This document shows, piece after piece, positions 1-7,029 of a stretch of 19,818 nucleotides of DNA. This DNA is from SIG452 sp045580405 (GTDB lineage Bacteria; Bacillota; Clostridia; UMGS1840): assembly GCA_045580405.1 (NCBI GenBank), contig JAZNNT010000162.1, positions 1 to 19,818 of the forward strand, given 5' to 3'. Position 1 is the first letter of the stretch, and each line of letters opens with the position of its first letter. Both the position numbers and the translations under genes were made by a program. The notes below the pieces were generated by a model. It had not been told where the DNA came from. It ran no database searches and was given only the letters and a program-made list of their open reading frames with translations.

Positions 1-2
1 TC

Positions 3-38
3 TTCCTAAGACCGCTTGGCCTCCGACTTCAAGAATGA
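3..38 (+). CDS. Possible C-terminal tail of an upstream gene (partial)
   Basis: An open frame enters from the left edge and stops at TGA 36-38. This overlaps the ATG (35-37) of the response regulator as ATGA, a common form of translational coupling in operons. Only 11 residues are visible, so no family can be given. The main argument for it is that the next gene has no visible ribosome binding site of its own. It could equally be chance, or the window edge could be a contig end. Confidence 0.25.
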   Translation, partial: FLRPLGLRLQE

Positions 39-715
39 ACATATTGGTGGTTGATGATGATAGAGAAATTGTGGACAGTATTGCAATTTTTCTGTCGGGA
101 GATAACTACACTGTGCTGAAAGCATATGACGGGATAGAAGCTCTGGAGGTTTTGTCAGAGAATGAGATTCATCTGATGATTCTTGATATTATGATGCCGC
201 GTCTTGACGGGATCAAAACTTTGATGAAGCTCAGAGAATCGAAAAATATTCCTGTTATCTTGCTGTCTGCAAAGTCAGAAGATGCAGATAAAATACTTGG
301 TCTTACTGCCGGAGCAGACGATTATGTAACAAAACCATTTAATCCTTCAGAGCTTGTAGCAAGAGTAAAATCTCAATTAAGAAGATATACTACTCTTGGC
401 TCTATTGAAAAGCAAACCGGCGAAATCATAATTGATGGCTTGTGCATCAATACAGAAAATAAGACGGTAATGGTAGACGGCGAGGATGTACGGCTTACAC
501 CGATCGAATGCAAAATCCTTGAATTGCTTGCAAGAAATAGAAAAAGAGTGTTTTCGGCAGAGGATATTTACAAAAATGTATGGCATGAGGAAAGCGTTGT
601 GGGAGATAGTACCATTGCGGTACATGTCCGTCATATCAGAGAAAAAATCGAAATCAATCCGAAAGAACCTAAATATCTCAAAGTTGTTTGGGGGATTGGT
701 TACAAGATTGATTAA
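35..715 (+). CDS. OmpR/PhoB-family DNA-binding response regulator (VanR-like)
   Basis: Cytoplasmic transcription regulator of a two-component system, 226 residues, the usual family length. The receiver domain (about 1-115) has the acidic pocket D7-D8-D9, the phospho-acceptor D51 in LDIMMP, S78 at the Thr/Ser switch position and K100 in TKPF. The C-terminal winged helix (about 130-226) shows the typical RLTPIECKILELL helix and the recognition segment VAVHVRHIREKI-like TIAVHVRHIREKI, ending in VWGIGYKID. The arrangement resembles VanR-type regulators, but the target genes cannot be inferred. The sensor kinase starts 14 bases after the stop, so the two form one operon. No ribosome binding site is visible before ATG 35; coupling to an upstream gene through ATGA is possible. 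Proline codons here avoid CCC, unlike genes from 3131 onward. Confidence 0.93.
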   Translation: MNILVVDDDREIVDSIAIFLSGDNYTVLKAYDGIEALEVLSENEIHLMILDIMMPRLDGIKTLMKLRESKNIPVILLSAKSEDADKILGLTAGADDYVTKPFNPSELVARVKSQLRRYTTLGSIEKQTGEIIIDGLCINTENKTVMVDGEDVRLTPIECKILELLARNRKRVFSAEDIYKNVWHEESVVGDSTIAVHVRHIREKIEINPKEPKYLKVVWGIGYKID

Positions 716-729
716 AGGAGGTTTTGACA

Positions 730-2976
730 ATGAAAAAATTCTTGTATTCTAAACATACAAAAATAATCGCTGTACTCTTATTTATAGCCGGCATTGTCTT
801 GGGAGCGTTAACCGTTACTAACGGCATTGCAGAATACTGTAACCAGAGAGAGCAAATCTATGGTTTTGAGAGTAGTTTCAACGAAGCAAAACATTTTTCG
901 TCACTGCTTGAGGCTCCTGAAAGTGCGATAGTGAATGCTTATCACAGTCTGTCTGAAATATCTGTTGATGAATCAAGCAGCATGGCGTTCACTGATCCCG
1001 GTGCAACAGTTCATCACATCATGGAAGAGCCAAATACAGAGGAAAACGGCGTGCTGAAGCCGGTTGAGATAGAGATCGTGACATCGCCTGATGAAGTAAA
1101 CCACGTGGTGGCGGAGGGCACTCCAAGAATCAGGCTGATCGAGTCGGAGACAACACAAAACGGACCAAAGCTGTATCCACTTAGGATTATGGAAAGGAAA
1201 ATAACAGCAGATGAGGAAACACTCAAGCAAAATATAGAAAAAAAACTAAATAGTTTATATTGTGCAGATAAAATCAATTACTATGTCAAATGGAATGATA
1301 CGGTATGGACCAATTGCGGTGCTATGAGTGAAAAAGAACTTATGGGAGCCCAATTTTATCGTTTAACCAAACAGGACGAACAAGGATACATAGAAAGAGA
1401 ATCCAGCCAGAATTTATATCAGTCATACCCGCTGTTGGATCAGCTTTCACAGTATGATACGGCGGATTCCGTTATTGTATGCACCAGTGTAAAAGAAGCA
1501 TATGCTGATGCGTGTAAGATAGCTTGGTACAGACAGGAAAACATTGTGAATACCACATTTACAGCTTCAATCATCTACGGTGTTTTTTCATTATTGATTT
1601 TTATTTATTTGCTATGTGTATGCGGCAAAAATTCAGACGGAGAAGATCAATCAATGTGGATTGATCATATATGGGCAGAGGTTCATTTTGCTGCAATGGG
1701 ATGTTGTGCGCTTGCTCCGGTAACCATGTGCCTTTCTTTACTGAATGCATATATTAGCGGGAGCCTTTCATACAGCATAGTAAGCATGTCTGTTGGGGTT
1801 TTAGCGGCAATTGCAAGTGGGGCTTTTATCACTTTCTCTCTTTCGGTTATACGAAATCTTAAGAGGAAACGATTTGTTGAATCCAGTGTGGTTCTCTGTG
1901 TTGTAAGATGGTGTTGGAGGCTCCTTATCAGAATGGTGAAACGGATGCTTGGAAAAATTAAATCAACGAAAATAGCGGTATCCTATACACTATCTAAAAA
2001 AGCAGGCATTCTTTATGTTGGCATGCTGTTTGTATACACCGTTTTTATTGGGTTTGCCGGGGTGCGTGTCAGAACTTCTGTTATATGGGGTATGCTGGGC
2101 ATATTGTTATTTCTTTTTGCAAGCTTTGTTATGGCGCACCGTGCTAAAGATTTTGATGAAATCAAAAAAGGTGTCAACGCAATTCGGAATGGAAATGTGA
2201 CTCATAAAATTCCGGAACTCAACAGCGAAGACATGAAAGCTGTAGCAGCCAATATTAACGATATCGCAAAAGGACTTGATGAATCGGTATCGGCAAAGGT
2301 TAGAGCAGAACGATTAAAAACAGAGCTTATCACCAATGTGTCACACGATCTTAAGACACCTATCACATCCATCATCAGTTATGCAGAGCTGTTGTCCAAT
2401 ATTGAGGAACTGCCGGAAGAAGCCAAAGATTATGTCTCTGTCATATCAAAAAAAAGTGAAAGGCTGAAAAATCTCACGCAAGATTTATTCGACATTTCCA
2501 AGGCGCAAAGTGGAAATGAAGATGTTACTTTGGAAAAGCTTGACGTGGCGCTTCTTATCAGTCAATCACTTGGGGAGCATGACAGTGAAGTCAAGGAATC
2601 CGGACTAATCTTTTGTGTCAATGCCGCAAAAGAACTCTACATTTCAGCAGACGGCAGAAAAATGTCTCGTGTCATAAGCAATCTGATCAGCAATATTCTT
2701 AAATACACGATGAAGAATACGAGAGTATTTATTTCTGCTTATGAGGAAAACGGGGAGATTGTGATGGAATTTAAGAATATTTCATCTTATCCGATGAACT
2801 TTCATGCGGAAGAAATCGTGGGCAGATTTGTCAGAGGGGATGAATCAAGAACGCGGGAAGGTAATGGACTCGGACTGGCAATTGCAAAGAGCTATACCGA
2901 AATCTGCAACGGTAAATTTGATGTTATCCTGGATGGCGATTTATTTAAGGTACTGATTCGTTTTTCTATGCAATAG
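730..2976 (+). CDS. Membrane sensor histidine kinase, partner of the upstream regulator
   Basis: Autophosphorylating sensor kinase of 748 residues that should phosphorylate D51 of the regulator encoded just upstream. ATG 730 is chosen over TTG 724 because GGAGG at 717-721 sits 8 bases before it. One N-terminal membrane helix (about 12-30) is followed by an outside domain of about 240 residues. Five further hydrophobic helices follow (about 277-296, 318-342, 351-375, 426-446, 451-470). A HAMP-like linker leads to the HisKA box NVSHDLKTPITS with catalytic H539, an N box (SNLISNILKYT, N655) and a G box GNGLGLAIAKS (711-721). The outside and multi-pass region is much larger than in a minimal VanS kinase. 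I do not recognise its ligand. A hairpin terminator ends the operon at 2985. Confidence 0.92.
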   Translation: MKKFLYSKHTKIIAVLLFIAGIVLGALTVTNGIAEYCNQREQIYGFESSFNEAKHFSSLLEAPESAIVNAYHSLSEISVDESSSMAFTDPGATVHHIMEEPNTEENGVLKPVEIEIVTSPDEVNHVVAEGTPRIRLIESETTQNGPKLYPLRIMERKITADEETLKQNIEKKLNSLYCADKINYYVKWNDTVWTNCGAMSEKELMGAQFYRLTKQDEQGYIERESSQNLYQSYPLLDQLSQYDTADSVIVCTSVKEAYADACKIAWYRQENIVNTTFTASIIYGVFSLLIFIYLLCVCGKNSDGEDQSMWIDHIWAEVHFAAMGCCALAPVTMCLSLLNAYISGSLSYSIVSMSVGVLAAIASGAFITFSLSVIRNLKRKRFVESSVVLCVVRWCWRLLIRMVKRMLGKIKSTKIAVSYTLSKKAGILYVGMLFVYTVFIGFAGVRVRTSVIWGMLGILLFLFASFVMAHRAKDFDEIKKGVNAIRNGNVTHKIPELNSEDMKAVAANINDIAKGLDESVSAKVRAERLKTELITNVSHDLKTPITSIISYAELLSNIEELPEEAKDYVSVISKKSERLKNLTQDLFDISKAQSGNEDVTLEKLDVALLISQSLGEHDSEVKESGLIFCVNAAKELYISADGRKMSRVISNLISNILKYTMKNTRVFISAYEENGEIVMEFKNISSYPMNFHAEEIVGRFVRGDESRTREGNGLGLAIAKSYTEICNGKFDVILDGDLFKVLIRFSMQ

Positions 2977-2984
2977 TGAATGGC

Positions 2985-3020
2985 AAAAAAAGAAGTCCCA
3001 TTGATGGGGCTTCTTTTTTC
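2985..3020 (+). terminator. Intrinsic terminator after the two-component operon
   Basis: A 9-bp stem, GAAGTCCCA (2992-3000) with TGGGGCTTC (3005-3013, one G.U pair), has a 4-base loop. It is flanked by an A run (2985-2991) and a T run (3014-3019). It lies 8 bases after the kinase stop codon. Confidence 0.9.
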
Positions 3021-3060
3021 TTAATACAATTTGGGAACGAAAGAAAAACAAAAATTATTG

Positions 3061-3089
3061 TTGCATTTATTTTGCAAATATACTATAAT
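3061..3089 (+). promoter_or_regulatory. Sigma-A promoter for the glucanotransferase gene
   Basis: The -35 box TTGCAT (3061-3066), a 17-base spacer and a perfect TATAAT -10 box (3084-3089) lie 41 bases before ATG 3131, in an AT-rich gap after the previous terminator. Confidence 0.75.
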
Positions 3090-3130
3090 AAAATATTATA
3101 TTAAGAAAACAAACCAAGGAAACGTTGATT

Positions 3131-4558
3131 ATGGATAGAAAAAGCGGAGTTTTAATGCATGTTTCTTCTTTGCCCGGGGATTATTCCATCGGTGCTTTCG
3201 GGGAGGAAGCAAAGCAGTTTATTGATTTTTTAAAGGAAGCGGGCTTCACCTACTGGCAGGTGCTTCCGTTTTGTATGGCAGACGGGTTCAATTCGCCCTA
3301 TCAGTCTTATTCTGCCTTTGGTGGGAATCCCTATTTTGTGGATTTGCCCACTTTGGCAAAGAAGGGGTTGCTGACCAAAGAAGAATTGGAATCTGCCAAG
3401 CAAAAAACGCCTTATGTGACAGAATACGAACGGTTATGGGGAGAACGGTTTTTGCTCTTAAAAAAAGCATCTTCCCGAGTAGCAGACAAAACGGAAATAG
3501 AAAATTTCATTTCCAAAAATAAACATCTGGAAGCGTTTTGCCGTTTTATGGCGTTAAAAGAAGCAAATGACCATTTGCCGTGGAGTGAGTGGACTAACGA
3601 AGAATTTCGGGAAGATATCTTCTTTGCCTGGAAAATGATTCAGCATGAATTTTTTACCCAATGGCAGGAGATAAAAAAATACGCCAATGAGCGTGGCATC
3701 AAAATCATCGGAGATATTCCCATTTATGTGTCTTATGATAGCTGCGATGTGTGGGATAACCGTAGCCAATTTCAGCTTTCCGAAGACGGAAAACCTTCTT
3801 TGGTTGCGGGGGTTCCGCCGGATTATTTTTCCGCAGACGGTCAGCTTTGGGGAAATCCTTTGTATGACTGGGATGTGATGAAACAGAACGGGTACCAATG
3901 GTGGTGTGAGAGAATTTCTCATATGGCAACCATGTTCGATGCTATCCGTATTGATCATTTTCGTGCTTTTGAATCTTACTGGGCAGTACCCTACGGTGAA
4001 AAAACTGCCAAGGAAGGCAGTTGGAAAGACGGTCCCCGTATGGACTTTATCCGCGCCATTCGTGAGGCGGCAGGAGATTCTCAGATTATTGCAGAAGACT
4101 TGGGAGATATTACCCCCGAAGTGCATCAGTTGGTGAAGGACAGCACCTTCCCCGGTATGAGAGTGTTCCAGTTTGGCTTTTTATCCGAGGGCGACAGCTT
4201 ACATAAGCCCCACCACTATCCCAAAAATTCTGTTGCCTATACCGGCACTCATGATAATAATACGTTGCTGGGATATTTGTGGGAATTACCTGACCACCTT
4301 CGTAAACAAATGCTTTTCTATTGCGGACATGAGGGCGATTGGGGAACCGGTTGCAAAAGTGTGATTCGCACGGTTCTGCAAAGTCATGCAGATTGGGCGA
4401 TTCTGCCCATTCAGGACTTGCTGGGCTACGGTTCGGATACCCGGATGAATACCCCCGGAAAAGCCGAAGGAAACTGGCAGTTCCGTATTACAAAACAACA
4501 GCTTGATTCCATTGATAGGTCTTATTGGAAAGAATTGAATAAACGATATGCAAGATAA
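3131..4558 (+). CDS. malQ: 4-alpha-glucanotransferase (amylomaltase, GH77)
   Basis: Cytoplasmic enzyme that moves alpha-1,4-glucan segments between maltodextrins, used in maltodextrin or glycogen breakdown. The protein has 475 residues, close to the usual bacterial length of about 500. The start ATG 3131 is preferred to TTG 3125 because AAGGA (3116-3120) is 10 bases upstream and the family N-terminus (RKSGVLMHVSSLPGDYSIG) follows at once. GH77 landmarks are all present: the nucleophile D275 in RIDHFRAFESYWAVP, the acid/base E322 in IIAEDLGDITPEV, and the third carboxylate D375 in YTGTHDNNTLLGYL. The early QSYSAFGGNPYFVDL segment is also typical. It has its own promoter and terminator and no other glycogen genes beside it, so it appears monocistronic. 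Confidence 0.96.
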   Translation: MDRKSGVLMHVSSLPGDYSIGAFGEEAKQFIDFLKEAGFTYWQVLPFCMADGFNSPYQSYSAFGGNPYFVDLPTLAKKGLLTKEELESAKQKTPYVTEYERLWGERFLLLKKASSRVADKTEIENFISKNKHLEAFCRFMALKEANDHLPWSEWTNEEFREDIFFAWKMIQHEFFTQWQEIKKYANERGIKIIGDIPIYVSYDSCDVWDNRSQFQLSEDGKPSLVAGVPPDYFSADGQLWGNPLYDWDVMKQNGYQWWCERISHMATMFDAIRIDHFRAFESYWAVPYGEKTAKEGSWKDGPRMDFIRAIREAAGDSQIIAEDLGDITPEVHQLVKDSTFPGMRVFQFGFLSEGDSLHKPHHYPKNSVAYTGTHDNNTLLGYLWELPDHLRKQMLFYCGHEGDWGTGCKSVIRTVLQSHADWAILPIQDLLGYGSDTRMNTPGKAEGNWQFRITKQQLDSIDRSYWKELNKRYAR

Positions 4559-4560
4559 GA

Positions 4561-4589
4561 AAAAAGCTGACTTTTCGTCAGCTTTTTTT
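4561..4589. terminator. Bidirectional terminator shared by malQ and the LysR gene
   Basis: The 7-bp stem AGCTGAC (4565-4571) / GTCAGCT (4577-4583) has a 5-base loop, with A5 before it and T7 after it, so it works on both strands. The last LysR codons and its TGA stop (4578-4580, minus strand) lie inside the stem and T tract. Confidence 0.88.
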
Positions 4590-5462
4590 CTTTCGTATGA
4601 GGTCCAGGAATGCCTGGGCAGCGTGAGATAGGGGGTTGTGTCGAAGATAGGCACAGCCGACGGCACGTGGGGGAAGGGGAGGCGTCAGATTCATTTCTCG
4701 CACAGTTTTGTTTTGGATGCTTTCTTCGGAAAATTCTTTCACCACACAGGATACGCCTAAGTGAATGGAGGCAAACCGAATGAGCAAATCGTGTACTGCA
4801 ATTTCAATTTTGGGAGACATGGGGATTTTGGCCTTTTTAAATTCTTCCTCCACATATTTTCGGGAGGTGGAGTTTTGCTCCAACAGAATGAGCGGCTGGT
4901 TTGCCATTTCCTTCCAGGTGTAGGATTCTTGTTGGGGAAAATCTGCTCCGCAGACAAATATGTCGTGAATGGTAAGACAGGGTTCCACCGTTAATTCTTC
5001 ATCCGAAACAGGCAGACTGACAAAAGCAAGCTCTGCCTTACCCTCTTTTACATATTGCAGCAATTTGGCAGAGTAGGAGTTTGTCATTTCAATACGGATT
5101 TCCGGATAAAGAGTATGAAATTCTTCTAAATAAGGCAATAAATAATGTGTGGTGACCGTGTCTCCTGCGGCAATCATCAGAGAGCCTGCGTGAAGATGGT
5201 GAAGCTGTGCTAAAAGCGTTTCTCCCTGATTGATGGAAGAAAGTGCATTTTCCACTTTGGGGAGTAGTAGTTTTCCCTCGCGGGTCAGGGTAACGCCCCG
5301 TCTGGAACGGACAAAAAGCTGGGTATTTAAATCGCTTTCCAACTGCTGGATACACTGGGAAATGGCAGACTGAGACACATACAGCTTTTCTGCTGCTAAC
5401 GAGAAGGAGCCATGCTGTGCCACTTCAGAAAACACACGATAGTAATCAAGCTTGGTATTCAT
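4578..5462 (-). CDS. LysR-family transcriptional regulator
   Basis: DNA-binding regulator of 294 residues, standard LysR length. The chosen start is the ATG at 5460-5462, which opens MNTKLDYYRVFSEVAQ and has AAGAGGTGC as ribosome binding site (5469-5477). The frame stays open upstream to 5672, but that extension runs across the neighbour gene and has no LysR homology. The N-terminal winged helix-turn-helix (about 1-60) reads GSFSLAAEKLYVSQSAISQ, followed by the dimer helix and a type-2 periplasmic-binding-like effector domain (about 90-290). It resembles CysL/YwfK-type members, but the inducer cannot be told. It is divergent from the CofE-like gene, so that gene is a likely target, together with its own promoter. 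Confidence 0.93.
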   Translation of the reverse strand: MNTKLDYYRVFSEVAQHGSFSLAAEKLYVSQSAISQCIQQLESDLNTQLFVRSRRGVTLTREGKLLLPKVENALSSINQGETLLAQLHHLHAGSLMIAAGDTVTTHYLLPYLEEFHTLYPEIRIEMTNSYSAKLLQYVKEGKAELAFVSLPVSDEELTVEPCLTIHDIFVCGADFPQQESYTWKEMANQPLILLEQNSTSRKYVEEEFKKAKIPMSPKIEIAVHDLLIRFASIHLGVSCVVKEFSEESIQNKTVREMNLTPPLPPRAVGCAYLRHNPLSHAAQAFLDLIRKKKS

Positions 5463-5501
5463 GTATAAGCACCTCTTATTACTGATGTAAGATTTATCTG
5501 C

Positions 5502-5530
5502 TTTACTAATAGAACTAATTGTATTATAAT
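5502..5530 (+). promoter_or_regulatory. Promoter for the CofE-like gene, with possible LysR operator
   Basis: On the plus strand, TTTACT (5502-5507), a 17-base spacer and TATAAT (5525-5530) point toward the CofE-like gene. Two direct ACTAAT copies (5505-5510, 5514-5519) and nearby AT-rich partial dyads lie in the -35/spacer region. They could be a LysR-type operator, but no clear T-N11-A box stands out. Confidence 0.55.
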
Positions 5531-5551
5531 AAAGACAGTAAGAATTGTCAA
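5523..5551 (-). promoter_or_regulatory. Consensus promoter for the LysR gene
   Basis: On the minus strand, TTGACA (5546-5551), a 17-base spacer and TATAAT (5523-5528) give a perfect sigma-A promoter. The start codon is about 60 bases downstream of the -10 box. The -10 box overlaps that of the divergent promoter. Confidence 0.8.
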
Positions 5552-5595
5552 GTACGTTTTTAGAAACAAAATAGAGAATAGTTAGGAGAATTGTT

Positions 5596-6786
5596 ATGGA
5601 AAGAAAAGTCGGTACTGTTTCCCGTGGGATTCGTTGTCCCATTATCCGTGAAGGAGACGATATTGCATCCATCGTGGTAAATAGCGTGATTGAAGCGGCA
5701 GAATCCGAAGGATTTTCCCTTCGTGACCGTGATGTTGTTGCGGTAACGGAATCTGTGGTTGCACGTTCCCAGGGGAATTACGCTCATATTGATGCCATTG
5801 CAAAAGACGTGAAAAATAAATTAGGCGGCGGCACTATCGGGGTGATTTTCCCCATCTTAAGCCGGAACCGTTTTGCAATTTGTTTAAAAGGAATTGCAAT
5901 GGGCGCTAAAAAAGTTGTGCTGATGTTAAACTACCCCAGCGATGAAGTGGGAAATGCCTTGGTATCCTTAGATCAGCTGGATGAAGCAGGCATCAATCCT
6001 TATACCGATGTATTAACCGAAGCAAAATACAGAGAACTGTTTGGTCAGAATCCCCATCCTTTTACCGGTGTGGACTATGTGCAGTATTATGGTGATTTAA
6101 TCCGTTCCGTTGGTGCGGAAGCAGAAATTGTGCTGGCAAATGACCCCAGAGCAATTTTAAACTTTGCAGATTGTGTATTAAACTGTGATATTCATAGCCG
6201 TGCCAGAACGAAACGTATTTTAAAAGCTGCAGGAGCAAAATGTGTGGTTGGTTTGGATGAAATCTTAAATGAAAGTGTGGATGGCAGCGGTTATAACGAA
6301 AACTACGGACTGCTTGGCTCCAACAAATCCACCGAAGATACCATCAAATTATTCCCCCACGAATGCTTTGATATGGTGGAAGGTATGCAAAAGCAGTTTT
6401 TAGAACGTACCGGTAAAAACATTGAAGTAATGGTATATGGTGACGGTGCTTTTAAAGATCCTGTTGGTCACATTTGGGAATTGGCTGACCCTGTGGTTTC
6501 TCCTGCTTACACCAAAGGTCTGGAAGGCACCCCCAATGAACTCAAATTAAAATATTTAGCAGACAATGATTTTGCAGATTTAAAGGGTGACGAACTGAAA
6601 AAAGCCATCGAAAATGCAATTCGTGAAAAAGACAGCAACTTAGTAGGTAACATGGCGTCTCAAGGTACCACTCCCAGAAGACTGACTGACTTAATCGGTT
6701 CCCTTTGCGACTTAACCAGTGGTTCCGGTGATAAAGGAACACCTGTGATTTTGGTGCAGGGGTACTTCGATAACTTAACCGACTAA
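5596..6786 (+). CDS. CofE-like protein: F420-0:gamma-glutamyl ligase family
   Basis: Predicted GTP- and metal-dependent amide ligase of the CofE family, 396 residues. Classical CofE adds glutamate to coenzyme F420-0 and has about 250 residues, so this belongs to a longer variant. Visible family features are the N-terminal segment with a DDIASIVVNSVIEAA helix, SLRDRDVVAVTESVVARSQGN (the usual 'GDVLVVTQKIVSKAEG' region, acidic and basic residues kept), then an Asp/His-bearing stretch around NCDIHSRARTKRIL and a GDGAFKDP segment. The start is ATG 5596 with AGGAGA at 5584-5589. The gene is divergent from LysR, and no F420 biosynthesis gene is in the window. The true substrate may not be F420. Family assignment is from memory of motifs; the substrate is unknown. 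Confidence 0.8.
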   Translation: MERKVGTVSRGIRCPIIREGDDIASIVVNSVIEAAESEGFSLRDRDVVAVTESVVARSQGNYAHIDAIAKDVKNKLGGGTIGVIFPILSRNRFAICLKGIAMGAKKVVLMLNYPSDEVGNALVSLDQLDEAGINPYTDVLTEAKYRELFGQNPHPFTGVDYVQYYGDLIRSVGAEAEIVLANDPRAILNFADCVLNCDIHSRARTKRILKAAGAKCVVGLDEILNESVDGSGYNENYGLLGSNKSTEDTIKLFPHECFDMVEGMQKQFLERTGKNIEVMVYGDGAFKDPVGHIWELADPVVSPAYTKGLEGTPNELKLKYLADNDFADLKGDELKKAIENAIREKDSNLVGNMASQGTTPRRLTDLIGSLCDLTSGSGDKGTPVILVQGYFDNLTD

Positions 6787-6796
6787 AAGCTTGATA

Positions 6797-6912
6797 AAAT
6801 GGCGCAGAGCAAGCAAATCACATCCTCAATGTGTAAGATACACGTTTTCGGATAATCACCCATGGGGTGTTTGGTTTGTTTCTTTTGCGTCATTTCCTCT
6901 GCATGTTATCCG
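6797..6912 (+). ncRNA. Candidate structured RNA (three-way junction with possible pseudoknot)
   Basis: A long helix P1 pairs 6797-6820 with 6872-6895: 23 of 24 positions pair, the only mismatch being C6810/C6882. Five of the pairs are G.U, which would be A-C mismatches on the other strand, so the plus strand is the folding strand. P1 encloses an 8-bp hairpin P2 (6828-6835 with 6839-6846, loop AGA) and a 5-bp hairpin P3 (CACCC 6857-6861 with GGGTG 6865-6869, loop ATG). The joining bases CGGATAAT (6849-6856) are complementary to GTTATCCG (6905-6912) past the helix, a possible pseudoknot. It starts 11 bases after the CofE-like stop codon and has no convincing promoter or T-tailed end of its own. 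It does not match any RNA family I know. A structured 3' UTR of the CofE-like mRNA is the main alternative to an independent small RNA. Confidence 0.5.
6857..6886 (+). terminator. Possible weak terminator of the CofE-like gene, inside the RNA fold
   Basis: The short hairpin CACCC-ATG-GGGTG (6857-6869) is followed by a T-rich but G-interrupted tract (6870-6886). This could end the CofE-like transcript. However, the same T-rich tract forms the 3' strand of the long helix P1, so the two structures compete. I see no better terminator in 6787-6958. Confidence 0.3.
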
Positions 6913-6958
6913 TGGTAGGGGAGAAGTTATTGCGAAATATTAAAAATGGTAACAAGTA

Positions 6959-6987
6959 TTGCCATATTATGATTTTTATGATATAAT
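6959..6987 (+). promoter_or_regulatory. Extended -10 sigma-A promoter for the oxidoreductase gene
   Basis: TTGCCA (6959-6964), a 17-base spacer and TATAAT (6982-6987) preceded by TGA give a strong promoter. The expected transcript start is near 6994, about 36 bases before ATG 7030. The structured RNA at 6797-6912 is therefore outside the 5' leader made from this promoter. Confidence 0.8.
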
Positions 6988-7029
6988 GTTTTTTCGACGG
7001 AACAGAATACTATTTTGAGGTGACTTCAT

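Noticed and set aside
1645..1666. 8-bp perfect inverted repeat (GATCAATC / GATTGATC) inside the sensor kinase gene
   Set aside because: It falls within coding sequence, has no T tract or nearby regulatory signal, and such repeats arise by chance in AT-rich genes.
3554..4126. A 190-residue open frame on the minus strand opposite malQ
   Set aside because: It lies wholly inside a gene with all GH77 catalytic motifs, has no ribosome binding site and no recognisable protein features; a shadow frame.
5463..5672. Upstream in-frame extension of the LysR gene to 5672
   Set aside because: It would place the start inside the divergent CofE-like gene and upstream of its own promoter. The internal ATG at 5460-5462 has a proper ribosome site and the LysR N-terminus.
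6787..6960. Calling the 6797-6912 structure a known riboswitch, 6S RNA or SRP RNA
   Set aside because: The conserved sequence signatures of those RNAs are absent, and the element lies after a gene rather than in the leader of the next one.
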